DNA of 64,000 nucleotides from Deltaproteobacteria bacterium (GCA_020848905.1 JADLHG010000051.1:1-64000), one strand, 5' to 3'; shown: positions 37,627 to 48,912, counted from the first letter of the stretch. The notes: generated by a model not told the origin, from the sequence alone. Numbers and translations: made by a program.

Positions 37627-38739
37627 TTGATCTTCCAACGCGTCGAGACGTTCCAGTTCCGGAACCTGGCCGCACAGGCCGTTACCCTCCACCCCCGTTT
37701 CAACGTGCTCGCCGGCAACAACGGCCAGGGGAAGACCAACTTCCTCGAGGCGGCGTACCTCCTGGCCTGCCGGTCCTCGTTTCGCGCGGTGCGTGCCCGC
37801 GAGCTGCTACGGCACGGTACGATGGAAGCCTGGGTAGACGCGCGGCTCGACGAGGACGGCATCGAACGTCACCTCCGCATCACGCTCGGCCCGAAAGGCC
37901 GGCGGATTCGGTTGGACGGCAAGGTGGCCCACGAGACAAGCGAGCAGCTTCGCGGCCTCGCGGCGATTCTCTTCACTCCCGAGGACCTGGTCGTGCCGCG
38001 GGGCAGCCCCGCGCGAAGACGGCGGCTGGTCGACGAGGCGGTGGGAGCGCTCTGGCCGGCCTACCGCGTGCTGGTTCGGGACTACGCCCGGGCGCTGCAG
38101 AGCAGGAATCGCCTGCTCCGCGACCGGCCGCGCGAGCTCGAGGAGCTCTTGACCGTGTACGACGCCCAGCTGGCGGGACTAGGGGCGAAGATCTGCGCCA
38201 CGCGGCAGCGCTACCTGCGTCAGGTGACGCCGGGCTTCTCGGACCGCTACCAGCGCGTGGCGCAGGGGTGCGGACACGCCGAGCTCCGCTACGCCACCCA
38301 TCCGGAGGTCCTGGCGGCGGGCGACGCCCTCCCGGCCCTGGCAGAGGCGCTGGGGCGGCTCCTCCGGCTCGGACGGGCGCAGGACCTGGCCCGACGCCTC
38401 ACGGCCTCCGCCGGTCCGCACCTGGACGACGTGGAGTTCCGGCTGGACGGCGAGCCTGCGCGCCTCTTCGCCTCGCAGGGGCAGGTGCGAACCCTCGTCC
38501 TGGCGTTTCGTATTTCTCAGATTATTGATATATATCAGCAGTATAAACACTACCCGCTGCTACTACTGGACGACGTGTCGAGCGAGCTCGATCCGCTCCG
38601 GAACGAATATCTCTTCAAGATTCTGAATGAAATTGAGTGTCAGGTCCTCATCACCACCACCCGTCCCGAGCTGATTCCCATTCGCGATAATCGTTTTAAC
38701 TTCAACGTGTTAGATGGAAGAATCAGCCCCCTGTCCTGA
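37627..38739 (+). CDS. recF: DNA replication and repair protein RecF
   Basis: Protein of 370 residues with a TTG start. SMC-like ATPase: FNVLAGNNGQGKTNFLEAAY (Walker A) and LLLLDDVSSELDPLRNEYL (signature/Walker B) with FASQGQVRTLVLAF before it. RecF loads RecA at gaps. It is 22 bases after dnaN. The last 70 codons (38500-38740) are visibly richer in A/T, with codons unlike the rest of the gene. Confidence 0.93.
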   Translation: MIFQRVETFQFRNLAAQAVTLHPRFNVLAGNNGQGKTNFLEAAYLLACRSSFRAVRARELLRHGTMEAWVDARLDEDGIERHLRITLGPKGRRIRLDGKVAHETSEQLRGLAAILFTPEDLVVPRGSPARRRRLVDEAVGALWPAYRVLVRDYARALQSRNRLLRDRPRELEELLTVYDAQLAGLGAKICATRQRYLRQVTPGFSDRYQRVAQGCGHAELRYATHPEVLAAGDALPALAEALGRLLRLGRAQDLARRLTASAGPHLDDVEFRLDGEPARLFASQGQVRTLVLAFRISQIIDIYQQYKHYPLLLLDDVSSELDPLRNEYLFKILNEIECQVLITTTRPELIPIRDNRFNFNVLDGRISPLS

Positions 38740-38751
38740 GGCCGTTTCGCC

Positions 38752-38780
38752 TTTACTCTGCGCGATCGGTGTGCTAGAAC
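38752..38780 (+). promoter_or_regulatory. Possible gyrB promoter
   Basis: TTTACT (38752-38757), a 17-base spacer and TAGAAC (38775-38780), in the short recF-gyrB gap. Imperfect hexamers but correct spacing and an AT-rich leader. Confidence 0.4.
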
Positions 38781-38788
38781 GTATATAG

Positions 38789-41296
<2,508 letters not shown>

Positions 41297-41401
41297 TCGC
41301 GCGTCTCATGCCCCGGCCGGGGCTGCGCGGAGCGGGGAAGTTGTGCCCCGCGACGGATGTGCTCTAATGTCGGATAGACCTCCGGCAGAGGGCATGTCTC
41401 G

Positions 41402-41563
41402 ATGAGCAAAAAAGAAATTGAAATCCACTGTCTGGTACCGCGGCGGGCGAGTGCGGGCGGGGTGGAATACGCCGTGGAGTCCCGCGTGGTGCGGCTTCCG
41501 CTGGCGCGGGAAGACCGGCGCGAGTTTCGTCGCCGCGTCGAGAGGCCCGGGGACGGGACCTGA
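41402..41563 (+). CDS. Possible small protein, 53 residues
   Basis: ATG 41402 to TGA 41563 encodes a short, highly charged protein beginning MSKKEIEIHCLVPRR and rich in Arg/Glu at the end. AGAGGG lies 13 bases upstream. It is the only plausible gene in the 434-base gap between gyrB and infA. No homology recognised; a chance ORF is possible. Confidence 0.3.
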   Translation: MSKKEIEIHCLVPRRASAGGVEYAVESRVVRLPLAREDRREFRRRVERPGDGT

Positions 41564-41730
41564 AGTGCGCGGGAGAAGGCGCGCGAACGCACGTCTCCCG
41601 TGACGTGGACGAGCGGTGCTCGCCCTACGCAGGTGCCCCTCGATCCGTCTCGGCCGGGGGCCATATGCAGCTTGCCCGAAGAGCTAGCGTTTCCTCGCGC
41701 TGCAGCCAGCGGCGAGGACGCAGGGCGAGG

Positions 41731-41949
41731 CTACTTGGCCCGATAAACGATTCGGCCTCGCGTCGGATCATAGGGAGAGACGGCCACGGTCACCTGGTCC
41801 CCGAGCACGATGCGGATGCGAAACTTCCGCATTTTGCCCGAAAGGTGCGCGAGCACGGTGTGCCCGTCGGCTATCTCAACGCGGAAAAGGCCGCCTGCCA
41901 ACACCTCGGCGACCGTTCCCTCGAATTCAATCGCGTCGTCGCGACTCAT
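41731..41949 (-). CDS. infA: Translation initiation factor IF-1
   Basis: Protein of 72 residues, exactly family length. [38 protein letters not shown] and [18 protein letters not shown] cover the S1-like OB fold. IF-1 binds the 30S A site during initiation. Start ATG at 41949, 74 bases after the pepA stop. Confidence 0.95.
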   Translation of the reverse strand: MSRDDAIEFEGTVAEVLAGGLFRVEIADGHTVLAHLSGKMRKFRIRIVLGDQVTVAVSPYDPTRGRIVYRAK

Positions 41950-42023
41950 GCGGCGCGTAGTCTAGGCAGGGTGGTCGCGGGCGTCAAGGAATACGGTGCC
42001 CTGCGGGAATCCCCCCAAAGGGT

Positions 42024-43538
42024 CTAGCTGCCGTCGCGCGACTGAAGGTAGTCGATGAGCGTGGAGACCCCGTAGCCGGTTCCACCTTGCCGAACGTGCC
42101 CCCACGCCTTCTCCGCGTTCGACGGGCCCGCGATGTCCACGTGCACCCACGGCAGCGTGCCGACGAACTCCTTCAAGAAGAGACCGGCGGTGAGCGCGCC
42201 GCCCCAGCGTTCTCCGGCGTTCTTGAGGTCCGCGATGGGGCTCTTGAGCTGCTCCTTCAGGCGGGAGGGGAGCGGAAGCTGCCAGGCCTCCTCCCCGACG
42301 CGACGCGCTGACCCGAGGAACCGCTCCACCATGGCCGTGTCGTTGCCCATCACGCCGGCGCTGTAGGGGCCAAGGGCCACCATGCACGCTCCGGTGAGCG
42401 TGGCCAGGTCGATGATTTCGTCCGGGGAGAGCTTCACCGCGTAGGCCAGCGCGTCGGCCAGCGTAAGGCGGCCCTCCGCGTCGGTGTTCACGATCTCGAC
42501 CGACTTGCCGCCCATGCCGGTCACGACGTCGCCGAGCTTGTAGGCTGAGCCGGAAATCATGTTCTCCGTGGCCGCGACGATGCCATGCACCTCGCTCTTC
42601 AGCCCGAGGGAGGGGAGCGCGCCGAGCGTGGCCAGTACGGCGGCTGCTCCGGCCATGTCGGTCTTCATGTCCAACATGCCGGGGCTGGGTTTGAGCGAGA
42701 GACCGCCCGAGTCGAAGGTGACACCCTTGCCGACGAGCGCGATGCGACGCTTGGGCTTGTCCTTCCCCTTCGGGCGATAGGTCAGGTGGATGAAGCGGGG
42801 CTCTTCGACGCTCCCCTGCGAGACGGCGAGCAGCAGGCGCATGCCGTGCTTCTCGCACTCCTTGGGGCCGAGTATCTTGCACTCGAGGCCCTGCTTGAGC
42901 GCGAGCTCGCGCGCAAACTCGCCGAGGGCGCGAGGGGTCATGACCCCCGGTGGCTCGTTCACCAGGTCGCGGGCGGAGCAGACGGCCTGCGCCACGACCT
43001 CGGCGCGAGCCAGGCAAACCGGGGAGGGCCCCTTTTCCGCATCCTCCGGGGCCGCGCCGAGGACGAGTCGGACGCTCTCGACCTTGAGCTTGCGGCGTCG
43101 GTCCTCGGCCTGGTAGCGGTCGAAGCGGTAGGTTCCGAGGATGGCCCCCTCGGTGAAGTACTCGGCCGCACGTTCCCACGCGCTGCGGTCGAGGGGAGGC
43201 AGCATGGCCGCGAGGACCTTGCACCCGCGGTCGTTCGCGGCGTCCACCAGTCGGGCGGCGTACTGGCGGAGGTTCGGCAGGTCGAAATCCTCTCGCTTGC
43301 CGAGTCCGAGGAGCAGAAGGCGCGTGGGCTTCACCCGCCCGTGGGTGTGCAGCAGCAGCGACTGATCTTCCTTGCCTTGGAAATCCTCTTCGGCGACGAG
43401 CGAGGTGAGCAGCCCGTCGAGGGCGAGGTCGAGCTGGCTGAAGGATTTCAGCTCGCTGAGCTGTCCCTCGAAGATGCCGAAACCCAGCAGGTCGGCGGCC
43501 GCATTAAGTGGGTCTTCTGTGTAAAATGAGAATTTCAT
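42024..43538 (-). CDS. pepA: Leucyl (cytosol) aminopeptidase PepA
   Basis: Protein of 504 residues. M17 family catalytic domain: VGKGVTFDSGGLSLKP, DMKTDMAGAAAV and the signature NTDAEGRLTLADALAY with the metal-binding Asp and Glu. N-terminal domain is the variable M17 N-domain. Releases N-terminal amino acids from peptides in the cytoplasm. Start ATG at 43538 with weak ribosome site. Probably co-transcribed with infA. Confidence 0.92.
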   Translation of the reverse strand: MKFSFYTEDPLNAAADLLGFGIFEGQLSELKSFSQLDLALDGLLTSLVAEEDFQGKEDQSLLLHTHGRVKPTRLLLLGLGKREDFDLPNLRQYAARLVDAANDRGCKVLAAMLPPLDRSAWERAAEYFTEGAILGTYRFDRYQAEDRRRKLKVESVRLVLGAAPEDAEKGPSPVCLARAEVVAQAVCSARDLVNEPPGVMTPRALGEFARELALKQGLECKILGPKECEKHGMRLLLAVSQGSVEEPRFIHLTYRPKGKDKPKRRIALVGKGVTFDSGGLSLKPSPGMLDMKTDMAGAAAVLATLGALPSLGLKSEVHGIVAATENMISGSAYKLGDVVTGMGGKSVEIVNTDAEGRLTLADALAYAVKLSPDEIIDLATLTGACMVALGPYSAGVMGNDTAMVERFLGSARRVGEEAWQLPLPSRLKEQLKSPIADLKNAGERWGGALTAGLFLKEFVGTLPWVHVDIAGPSNAEKAWGHVRQGGTGYGVSTLIDYLQSRDGS

Positions 43539-44170
43539 GGAAGGGGGCGCTCCCGAGCCCCTCGGCAGCGTATGGCGAACTGCGTGGGCGTGTCAAAAGG
43601 GGCGAGACCTCGCTGTCTGGAAGCGCCCTGGGTCCGGAGTCCGCCGGGCTCAGGAACGAACGCTCCGGTTAGGCTCCATCGGGCGGGCCTATGACGGACT
43701 CGAAAAGGCGCTGAGAAGGCGCCGGAGTACCGGCGAGGGACTCATCCACAGCCGAAGGAGTCCGTAATACTTAATAAGTACAGCGCAATAGGAGCACGAG
43801 TCCACAGCTTGGACCCGACATGTGGGTATCTTGGTCCGCAGGTATCCCGATGTGGAGCCCGAAGCGCCCGAACATATTGGTCGAACCAGGATTGCCGGGA
43901 ATCCAGGCGTCGTCCTCCAAGGGCACGGGCCCGCGGTCGGCCCCCAGGGAGCCGGGAGCTGGGGCCCGCTTGGGGGCCCGCCTTGTCGCGGAAGGCTGTC
44001 CGCGCGCGGTAGGGAAGGGGTTTCCTGGCCTGGGAGAGGAACCGAGGGCCACCCACAACCCCTTACTTCGCCTAATTTCTTAGGTATTGGCCAGGATTCC
44101 CTTAGTTATCAAAGAATTAACTCTATTGAACAAACAGTAGTAAAATTTAGCATAATTATATCTAATTTAA
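43539..44170. other. Non-coding region with nested inverted repeats
   Basis: No convincing gene. On the plus strand two stems nest: AGCGCC (43622-43627) with GGCGCT (43707-43712), enclosing GAGTCCG (43637-43643) with CGGACTC (43695-43701). GGACTC (43738-43743) and GAGTCC (43758-43763) form another. Farther on, 43921-43980 is GC-rich with GGGCCCGC repeats. This may be a structured RNA, but I recognise no known family. From about 44080 the sequence turns strongly AT-rich, as an UP element for the next promoter. Confidence 0.4.
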
Positions 44171-44199
44171 TTGACACTCGTTCATCAGAGGCATATAAC
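44171..44199 (+). promoter_or_regulatory. Strong sigma-70 promoter with UP-like AT tract
   Basis: TTGACA (44171-44176), 17-base spacer, TATAAC (44194-44199), preceded by about 90 bases of AT-rich DNA (44080-44170) unlike the rest of the window. The leader to the ATG at 44235 would be about 30 bases. Confidence 0.8.
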
Positions 44200-44234
44200 T
44201 GTACCCAGGTTCACCCATCGGGAGGGTCATTCAA

Positions 44235-44510
44235 ATGGCGACTGCGAAGAAGGCGAAGAAGAAGGCTACGAAGAAGGCGGCCAAGAAGGCCCCCAAGAAG
44301 GCCGCGAAGAAGGCCGCGAAGAAGGCGGCCAAGAAGGCTGCCAAGAAGGCCCCTAAGAAGGCTGCCAAGAAGGCCGCCAAGAAGAAGGCCGGCAAGAAGA
44401 AGGCTGCCAAGAAGGCGCCCAAGGCGGCTGGCTCAAAGAAGGCCGGTGGAAAGAAAAAGTCTGCTGCTCCGGCAGCGGTACCGACCCCGACCTCGACGTT
44501 CACGTTCTAG
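44235..44510 (+). CDS. Histone H1-like Lys/Ala-rich DNA-binding protein
   Basis: Protein of 91 residues, almost only Lys and Ala with Pro: KKAAKKAPKKAAKKAAKKAA repeats, ending in a Ser/Pro/Thr tail with aromatic C-terminus (STFTF). This is the composition of bacterial H1-like proteins (Hc1, AlgP C-terminus), which coat DNA or RNA through charge. GGAGGG is 8 bases upstream of the ATG. A strong promoter and a terminator (44541) make it an isolated, probably highly expressed gene. The repeats (GCCAAGAAG units) may vary in number. Confidence 0.8.
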   Translation: MATAKKAKKKATKKAAKKAPKKAAKKAAKKAAKKAAKKAPKKAAKKAAKKKAGKKKAAKKAPKAAGSKKAGGKKKSAAPAAVPTPTSTFTF

Positions 44511-44540
44511 TTCGATTCGAAGAGATAGCTCGGCAGTGAG

Positions 44541-44577
44541 GGCGGCCCCGTCATGCGGTGGCCGCCTTTCTTTTTTT
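44541..44577 (+). terminator. Intrinsic terminator after the histone-like gene
   Basis: GGCGGCC (44541-44547) and GGCCGCC (44560-44566) form a 7-bp stem followed by TTTCTTTTTTT (44567-44577). Can also serve the opposite-strand DUF72 gene less well. Confidence 0.85.
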
Positions 44578-44596
44578 CCCGGGGACGAGTAACAGG

Positions 44597-45337
44597 CTAT
44601 TCGCTGCGCAGGGTGCCGATCAGGGCCTGGAACCGGATGGCCTCGCGATACATGTCCACCGTGTTAAAGATGCAGAATGCGCGGTGAAACGGGGCCAGGC
44701 TCTCGGCCAAGGCCAGGAGCTGGTCCTCCGTCCGCCGGGCGGCGACCTTGACGTAGGCGCAATCGGCGTCGGAGGGGAGCAGGGGCTCGAGGCCGTCCGC
44801 GCACGGCACCAGCCGAAGGTCCCGGCAGATGCGCCCCACCTCGCTTGCGGACCAGACTCCGCGCGGGTCCCAGGCGAAGACCAGGCCCTGGCGGTCGGCC
44901 TGCTCGAAGAAGCGGGTCATCGCCTGTCGGTTCTGGACCGTGGGGGTGAAGCGCTGGGGCGTCTCGAAGAGGATGGCGGGGGCGCGCAGGGCCCGCGCGC
45001 TCTCGAGGAGCAGGGCGTAGGCCTCTCGAACTACCTCGGTGTCCCGGAAGAGGCCTGCCTCGGCGACGCGCTGGGCGAAGGGCCCTGTGACTCTGTTATA
45101 GCCTGGGCTTTCCGGCGGATGCGTGATGAGCTGCCACGCCTTGAGGACGAAGGTGAAGTCCTCGGGAGCCTCGCGGCGCCAGCGCCCCAGGGTCTTCAAG
45201 GGCGGTGGCATGAAGAAGGTGTCCTGCAGCTCCACGAGCGGGAGATGCCGGAGGTAGTGGCCTCGGTTGGGCCCGAAGCCGCAGCATCCGGCCATCCAGG
45301 TCGATGAGTGCTCTGCGCTCGCCATGGGGCGCAGCAT
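44597..45337 (-). CDS. DUF72 family protein
   Basis: Protein of 246 residues. AGCCGFGPNRGHYLRHLPLVELQDTFFMPP, FTFVLKAWQLITHP, FAWDPRGVWSASEV and AYVKVA (key residues spaced as in DUF72, a TIM-barrel family of unknown activity) support the call. Start is uncertain: AAGGAGG ends 2 bases before ATG 45337 and 14 before ATG 45325. Convergent with the histone-like gene; divergent from transaldolase. Function unknown. Confidence 0.75.
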   Translation of the reverse strand: MLRPMASAEHSSTWMAGCCGFGPNRGHYLRHLPLVELQDTFFMPPPLKTLGRWRREAPEDFTFVLKAWQLITHPPESPGYNRVTGPFAQRVAEAGLFRDTEVVREAYALLLESARALRAPAILFETPQRFTPTVQNRQAMTRFFEQADRQGLVFAWDPRGVWSASEVGRICRDLRLVPCADGLEPLLPSDADCAYVKVAARRTEDQLLALAESLAPFHRAFCIFNTVDMYREAIRFQALIGTLRSE

Positions 45338-45511
45338 AGCCTCCTTGACGACCCGGAGGGAAGCTCGTAGGTTCTCCGCAGGAACCGCACGAAGACCGCG
45401 CAAATCGGGTCCTTCCGTGCCGATCGAAGGGGATGGCCGGCACGTCCCCTCCTGCGACTGGGCGATGGTGGTGCCACGGGCCCGGTCGCGACCCATCCCG
45501 AGGAGTCATCC

Positions 45512-46156
45512 ATGAAAATCTTCATCGACACGGCCGACATCCGAGAGATTCGCGAGGCGAACGCGCTCGGCGTGCTCGACGGCGTGACCACGAACCCCTC
45601 GCTGGTGGCCAAGACCGGCAAGCCCTTTCGGCAGGTGCTCGAGGAGATTTGCGAGGTGGTCAAGGGGCCGGTGAGCGCGGAGGTGATCAGCACCGACTGC
45701 GACGGGATGCTCAAGGAGGCCCGCGAGCTGGTGAAGGTGGCGCCGAACATCGTGGTCAAGGTGCCGCTCATCACCGAGGGTCTCAAGGCCACGCGGGTCA
45801 TGGCGCAGGAGGGGATTCACACCAACGTCACCCTCTGCTTCAGCCCGTCGCAGGCCTGGCTGGCGGCCAAGGCGGGGGCGACCTACGTGAGTCCCTTCGT
45901 CGGGCGCGTCGACGACATCAGCGGCGACGGCATGCAGCTCGTCGAGCAGATCTTGGCCATCTACCAAAACTACGACTACGAGACGGAAGTCATCGTGGCG
46001 TCGGTGCGCAACCCGACGCACGTGGTGCAGGCGGCCCAGATGGGGGCGCACATCGCGACGCTGCCGTTCGGCGTCATCCAGCAGCTCGCGAAGCATCCCC
46101 TGACGGACCTCGGGTTGCAGCGCTTCCTCGAGGACTGGAAGAAGGTCCCGCAGTAG
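45512..46156 (+). CDS. tal: Transaldolase / fructose-6-phosphate aldolase-like protein
   Basis: Protein of 214 residues, matching the short TalC/FSA subfamily. [29 protein letters not shown], and [15 protein letters not shown] with the Schiff-base Lys83 are diagnostic. It transfers dihydroxyacetone units in the pentose phosphate pathway, or acts as an aldolase. CGAGGAG lies 6 bases before ATG 45512. The TetR gene follows 28 bases after its stop. Confidence 0.9.
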   Translation: MKIFIDTADIREIREANALGVLDGVTTNPSLVAKTGKPFRQVLEEICEVVKGPVSAEVISTDCDGMLKEARELVKVAPNIVVKVPLITEGLKATRVMAQEGIHTNVTLCFSPSQAWLAAKAGATYVSPFVGRVDDISGDGMQLVEQILAIYQNYDYETEVIVASVRNPTHVVQAAQMGAHIATLPFGVIQQLAKHPLTDLGLQRFLEDWKKVPQ

Positions 46157-46183
46157 AGCAGAGAGAGGGGCGGACGCGGCAAG

Positions 46184-46852
46184 ATGTCCGGCGAGGGCGC
46201 GGAGCACGGGAAGAAGACTCTACGCGACGAGAGGTGCACGCAGCTCCTCGAGGCCGCACGCCGCGTCTTTGCGCAGAAGGGCTACCACGCGGCGACGGTG
46301 GACGACGTCACGCGCGCCGCGGGAGTCGCCAAGGGGACCTTCTACCTCTACTTCGGCGAGAAGCGCGCCGCCTTCTACGAGCTGATCCGGCAGTTCTTCG
46401 AGCTCGTGACCGACGTCGGGCGGTCGGTCTCGCGCGACGTCGCGACCAAGAGCGAGTACTTCGCGCGGGTCGAGCAGGCGGCGAGCTCGCTGGCCAAGCT
46501 CTTTCGCGAGAACCGGGACCTCGTGCGGCTGGTTTACCGCGAGTCCATGGGCATGGACGATCAGCTCGAGGCGATGGTGCGCGACTTCTACCGGCGCATG
46601 GCCGCGGTCGAGGCGGATAACGTGCGTCTCGGCATCGAGCTCGGCCTGTTGCGCGACGACCTCAATCCCTTGCTCGTCGCGTACGCGCATATCGGCATCG
46701 TGGAGCGCGTGCTGCTGCAGTCGATCTTCGACCGCAGCTTCCCCGAGATCTCCGACCTCGTGCACCAGCTCATCACCCTCTCGTACGACGGGGTCCGTCG
46801 GCGGGAGGGGGAGCAGCTGGCACCGAGGGAGCGGGACGCCGTGGCGCGCTGA
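46184..46852 (+). CDS. TetR-family transcriptional regulator
   Basis: Protein of 222 residues. The HTH spans about residues 18-62, with AARRVFAQKGYHAATVDD and AKGTFYLYFGEKRAAFYEL; the C-terminal part is typical of TetR_C ligand domains. Follows tal by 28 bases, so probably in one transcript. A 5-bp inverted repeat AGGTC-GATT-GACCT lies at about 46936-46950, downstream, where it could be an operator. Ligand and targets unknown. Confidence 0.82.
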   Translation: MSGEGAEHGKKTLRDERCTQLLEAARRVFAQKGYHAATVDDVTRAAGVAKGTFYLYFGEKRAAFYELIRQFFELVTDVGRSVSRDVATKSEYFARVEQAASSLAKLFRENRDLVRLVYRESMGMDDQLEAMVRDFYRRMAAVEADNVRLGIELGLLRDDLNPLLVAYAHIGIVERVLLQSIFDRSFPEISDLVHQLITLSYDGVRRREGEQLAPRERDAVAR

Positions 46853-47040
46853 GCAGCGCGTAGGAGGACTCGCGCTTCGCCAGCAAAGTCGCCGGGTCGT
46901 CAAAGGGCCGACATTGGTGCCGGATTCTCTCGCGGTCAGGTCGATTGACCTTGGGACAGCGACGTCCTGGCCCCGGCGGATCACGCCGCGCGCATCGCCG
47001 CCGCTCGCCGAAGACGTGGATCTTCAAGCATGGGCGCAGC

Positions 47041-47056
47041 TGGCACGGGCGCTGCA
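47041..47056 (+). promoter_or_regulatory. Sigma-54 promoter for the lipoprotein at 47098
   Basis: TGGCACGGGCGCTGCA fits TGGCACG-N4-TTGCA with one mismatch; GG and GC are exactly 10 bases apart. Predicted start about 47067, giving a leader of about 31 bases. Confidence 0.6.
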
Positions 47057-47064
47057 AAACCTCG

Positions 47065-47087
47065 CCCTCGGCGGTTCTCGCCGAGGG
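47065..47087 (+). promoter_or_regulatory. Leader hairpin at the ribosome-binding site
   Basis: CCCTCGGCG-GTTCT-CGCCGAGGG, a perfect 9-bp stem with a 5-base loop. Its 3' arm merges into GAGGGAGGAAAGCGC before the ATG, so it partly hides the ribosome site. With the promoter at 47041 it would sit at the very 5' end of the mRNA. Confidence 0.55.
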
Positions 47088-47097
47088 AGGAAAGCGC

Positions 47098-48192
47098 ATG
47101 GAAAGGCTCGTGCGTGGGCGAGGAATGAGGTTGGCGTTGCTGCTGGTGTTAGGCGGCTGCCCGGGAGCGGTCGACCCGAGTGCCCCTGGGCCCGAGCCGG
47201 GGAGCAGCGCGGGGCCGAGCGAGGGACCCGCGGGTCCCGACGCCCCGGGGGCGGGCTCAGCGGGACCGCTCAAGTGGGGCGGTACCTATCGGCTGCAGAG
47301 CACGTTCTCGCTGGACGGGGCGATCGGCGGTGGAGCGCTCGGCGAGGTCTTCAACGTGCTGCAGAACCTGGGTGCGGACGACGGCTCGCTGGCCAAGGTG
47401 CTGGTGGACGCGGTGGTCGGTCGCTTGCCGAGCGCGGTCGGCGCGGTCGCCTCGCTCGCCAAGCCGCTGCTAGTGGAGGCGCTCAAGGGCTGGCTGACGA
47501 AGAACGCCCCGGGCCTCTCGGGGACGCTCGAACGCATGGGGCAGGATTTCCGCGCGCTCGTGCGGCGCTTCGAGCTGGTCTCGGCGCTCATCCCCGACGG
47601 GGAGTCGGGCGGACCGGACCCCACCACCGCGAAGCACCGCGTGCAGAGCCTGGTGTGGACGCTCGACGGGCAGCGCGTCGAACGCGCGCTGGCGAGCGGG
47701 GGTAAGCCCGAGCCCGAGGCGCAAGGGGTGCCGGTGAGTCGGGAGAGCAGCGACCTCCTCGTCTTGGGGGAGCATCGGCTGTCGCTGAGGCTCGGTCCGT
47801 TTCTGCTCGAGGCGCTGAACCAGCTCGTCATTCCACGCCTGCGCGAGGGGGCGAAGAGTGTCGGGGACCTTTTGCGTGCGCAGATCGATTGCGCCTCGCT
47901 CGGGGCGGAGCTCGCGCGACGTGCCGGGGTGGGAGGCGAGGGCGTATGGACGACCGCGTGCACGCTCGGCCTGTCGGCGGCGGCGTCGCAGCTCGAAAGC
48001 CGCATCGCCGGCGTGGACGGCCAGGGGACGGCGCTCGAGCTCTCCGGCCGCGCGCGGCTGCGCGACGGGAACCAGGACGGGGAAGGGGAGCGGCTGGACG
48101 AGGGCGTGTGGGCCGGGAAGTGGACCTTCGCGCGCACGACGTCCCCTATCGAGGGGGACAAGAACGTCTTCACCGGTCAGCGCGTTCCGTGA
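47098..48192 (+). CDS. Predicted lipoprotein, unknown function
   Basis: Protein of 364 residues. MRLALLLVLGGC gives a lipobox (Cys about residue 21) followed by a Pro/Gly-rich spacer of about 35 residues. The mature domain begins WGGTYRLQSTFSLDGAIGGG and is mostly helical; WTTACTLGLSAAASQLESR and GRARLRDGNQDGEGERLDEGVWAGKW appear near the end, reminiscent of a lipid-binding or beta-barrel-like tail. I recognise no family. Start set by GGGAGG 8 bases upstream. Probably outer-membrane anchored, under sigma-54 control. Confidence 0.65.
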   Translation: MERLVRGRGMRLALLLVLGGCPGAVDPSAPGPEPGSSAGPSEGPAGPDAPGAGSAGPLKWGGTYRLQSTFSLDGAIGGGALGEVFNVLQNLGADDGSLAKVLVDAVVGRLPSAVGAVASLAKPLLVEALKGWLTKNAPGLSGTLERMGQDFRALVRRFELVSALIPDGESGGPDPTTAKHRVQSLVWTLDGQRVERALASGGKPEPEAQGVPVSRESSDLLVLGEHRLSLRLGPFLLEALNQLVIPRLREGAKSVGDLLRAQIDCASLGAELARRAGVGGEGVWTTACTLGLSAAASQLESRIAGVDGQGTALELSGRARLRDGNQDGEGERLDEGVWAGKWTFARTTSPIEGDKNVFTGQRVP

Positions 48193-48213
48193 AGGAGCCC
48201 TCGTCGCGGCGCG

Positions 48214-48870
48214 CTACCGGCGGCGGCCCCACGTCACGGCATACTCCGGAGTTCCGCCCGGACTGACGCGCACCGCGCCCGCCGTGCGGACGCGCCGGAA
48301 GAGGCCGAAGAGGCCCGGCGGACGGTTGACGGTCGAGAAGCGGTGCTGGATCGCGCCGTCGGGCTCGACGGAGTAGCCCTCGACCTTCACCTGGAGCGCC
48401 TCGGGGATGAAGCGGAGGCCTTGAAGCCCGAGCCCTGACGCTACCTGCGCGCGGTAGGCCTGTTCGGCGGCAGCCTGGGTGATCGCGACGCGCGAGGTGC
48501 TGTCGCGATGCGCGGCGAGGAGCTGTCGGGCCCTCTCGTTGAACGACGTGATGCTCGTCGTGGCCGTGACCTTTCCACCGGTGGCGTGCAGTCCGTGGGC
48601 CGTCACCTCGACGCGGCCGGACACCACGGCGCCGTCGACGGAGGCGCTCCAGGTCACGCTCCCGTTCGAGGCTTCCGTGTACCAGAAGGAGGGAAGCCCG
48701 CCGCTCGTGAGGCGAACGTCCGTCGTGCGCGCGTTCAGACCCGCCGCGCGGAGGTCGGCCACGATCGCGGCGATGACCTCGTTATGGGGCTGCGCCTTGA
48801 AATCGGCTCCGCGCGCGACTTGAGGGAGCAGCGCGAGGCAGGCCGCTGCCAGTACAAAGCGTCGTGTCAT
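48214..48870 (-). CDS. Secreted hypothetical protein
   Basis: Protein of 218 residues. Signal peptide MTRRFVLAAACLALLPQVARGA. Mature part: HNEVIAAIVADLRAAGL, then VDGAVVSGRVEVTAHGLHATGGKVTATTS with beta character and a C-terminal domain ending PEYAVTWGRRR. No family recognised. GGAGG is 9 bases upstream of ATG 48870 and a sigma-54-like promoter lies just beyond. Convergent with the lipoprotein gene at 47098. Likely periplasmic or outer-membrane associated. Confidence 0.65.
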   Translation of the reverse strand: MTRRFVLAAACLALLPQVARGADFKAQPHNEVIAAIVADLRAAGLNARTTDVRLTSGGLPSFWYTEASNGSVTWSASVDGAVVSGRVEVTAHGLHATGGKVTATTSITSFNERARQLLAAHRDSTSRVAITQAAAEQAYRAQVASGLGLQGLRFIPEALQVKVEGYSVEPDGAIQHRFSTVNRPPGLFGLFRRVRTAGAVRVSPGGTPEYAVTWGRRR

Positions 48871-48896
48871 GGGCCGGCACCTCCGGTGCGTGGCGC

Positions 48897-48912
48897 TGCA
48901 ACGCTCGTGCCC
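48897..48912 (-). promoter_or_regulatory. Sigma-54 promoter for the secreted protein
   Basis: Minus strand GGGCACGAGCGTTGCA: intact GGCACG and TTGCA, GG and GC 10 bases apart. Predicted start near 48886, 16 bases before the ATG at 48870. Confidence 0.6.
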
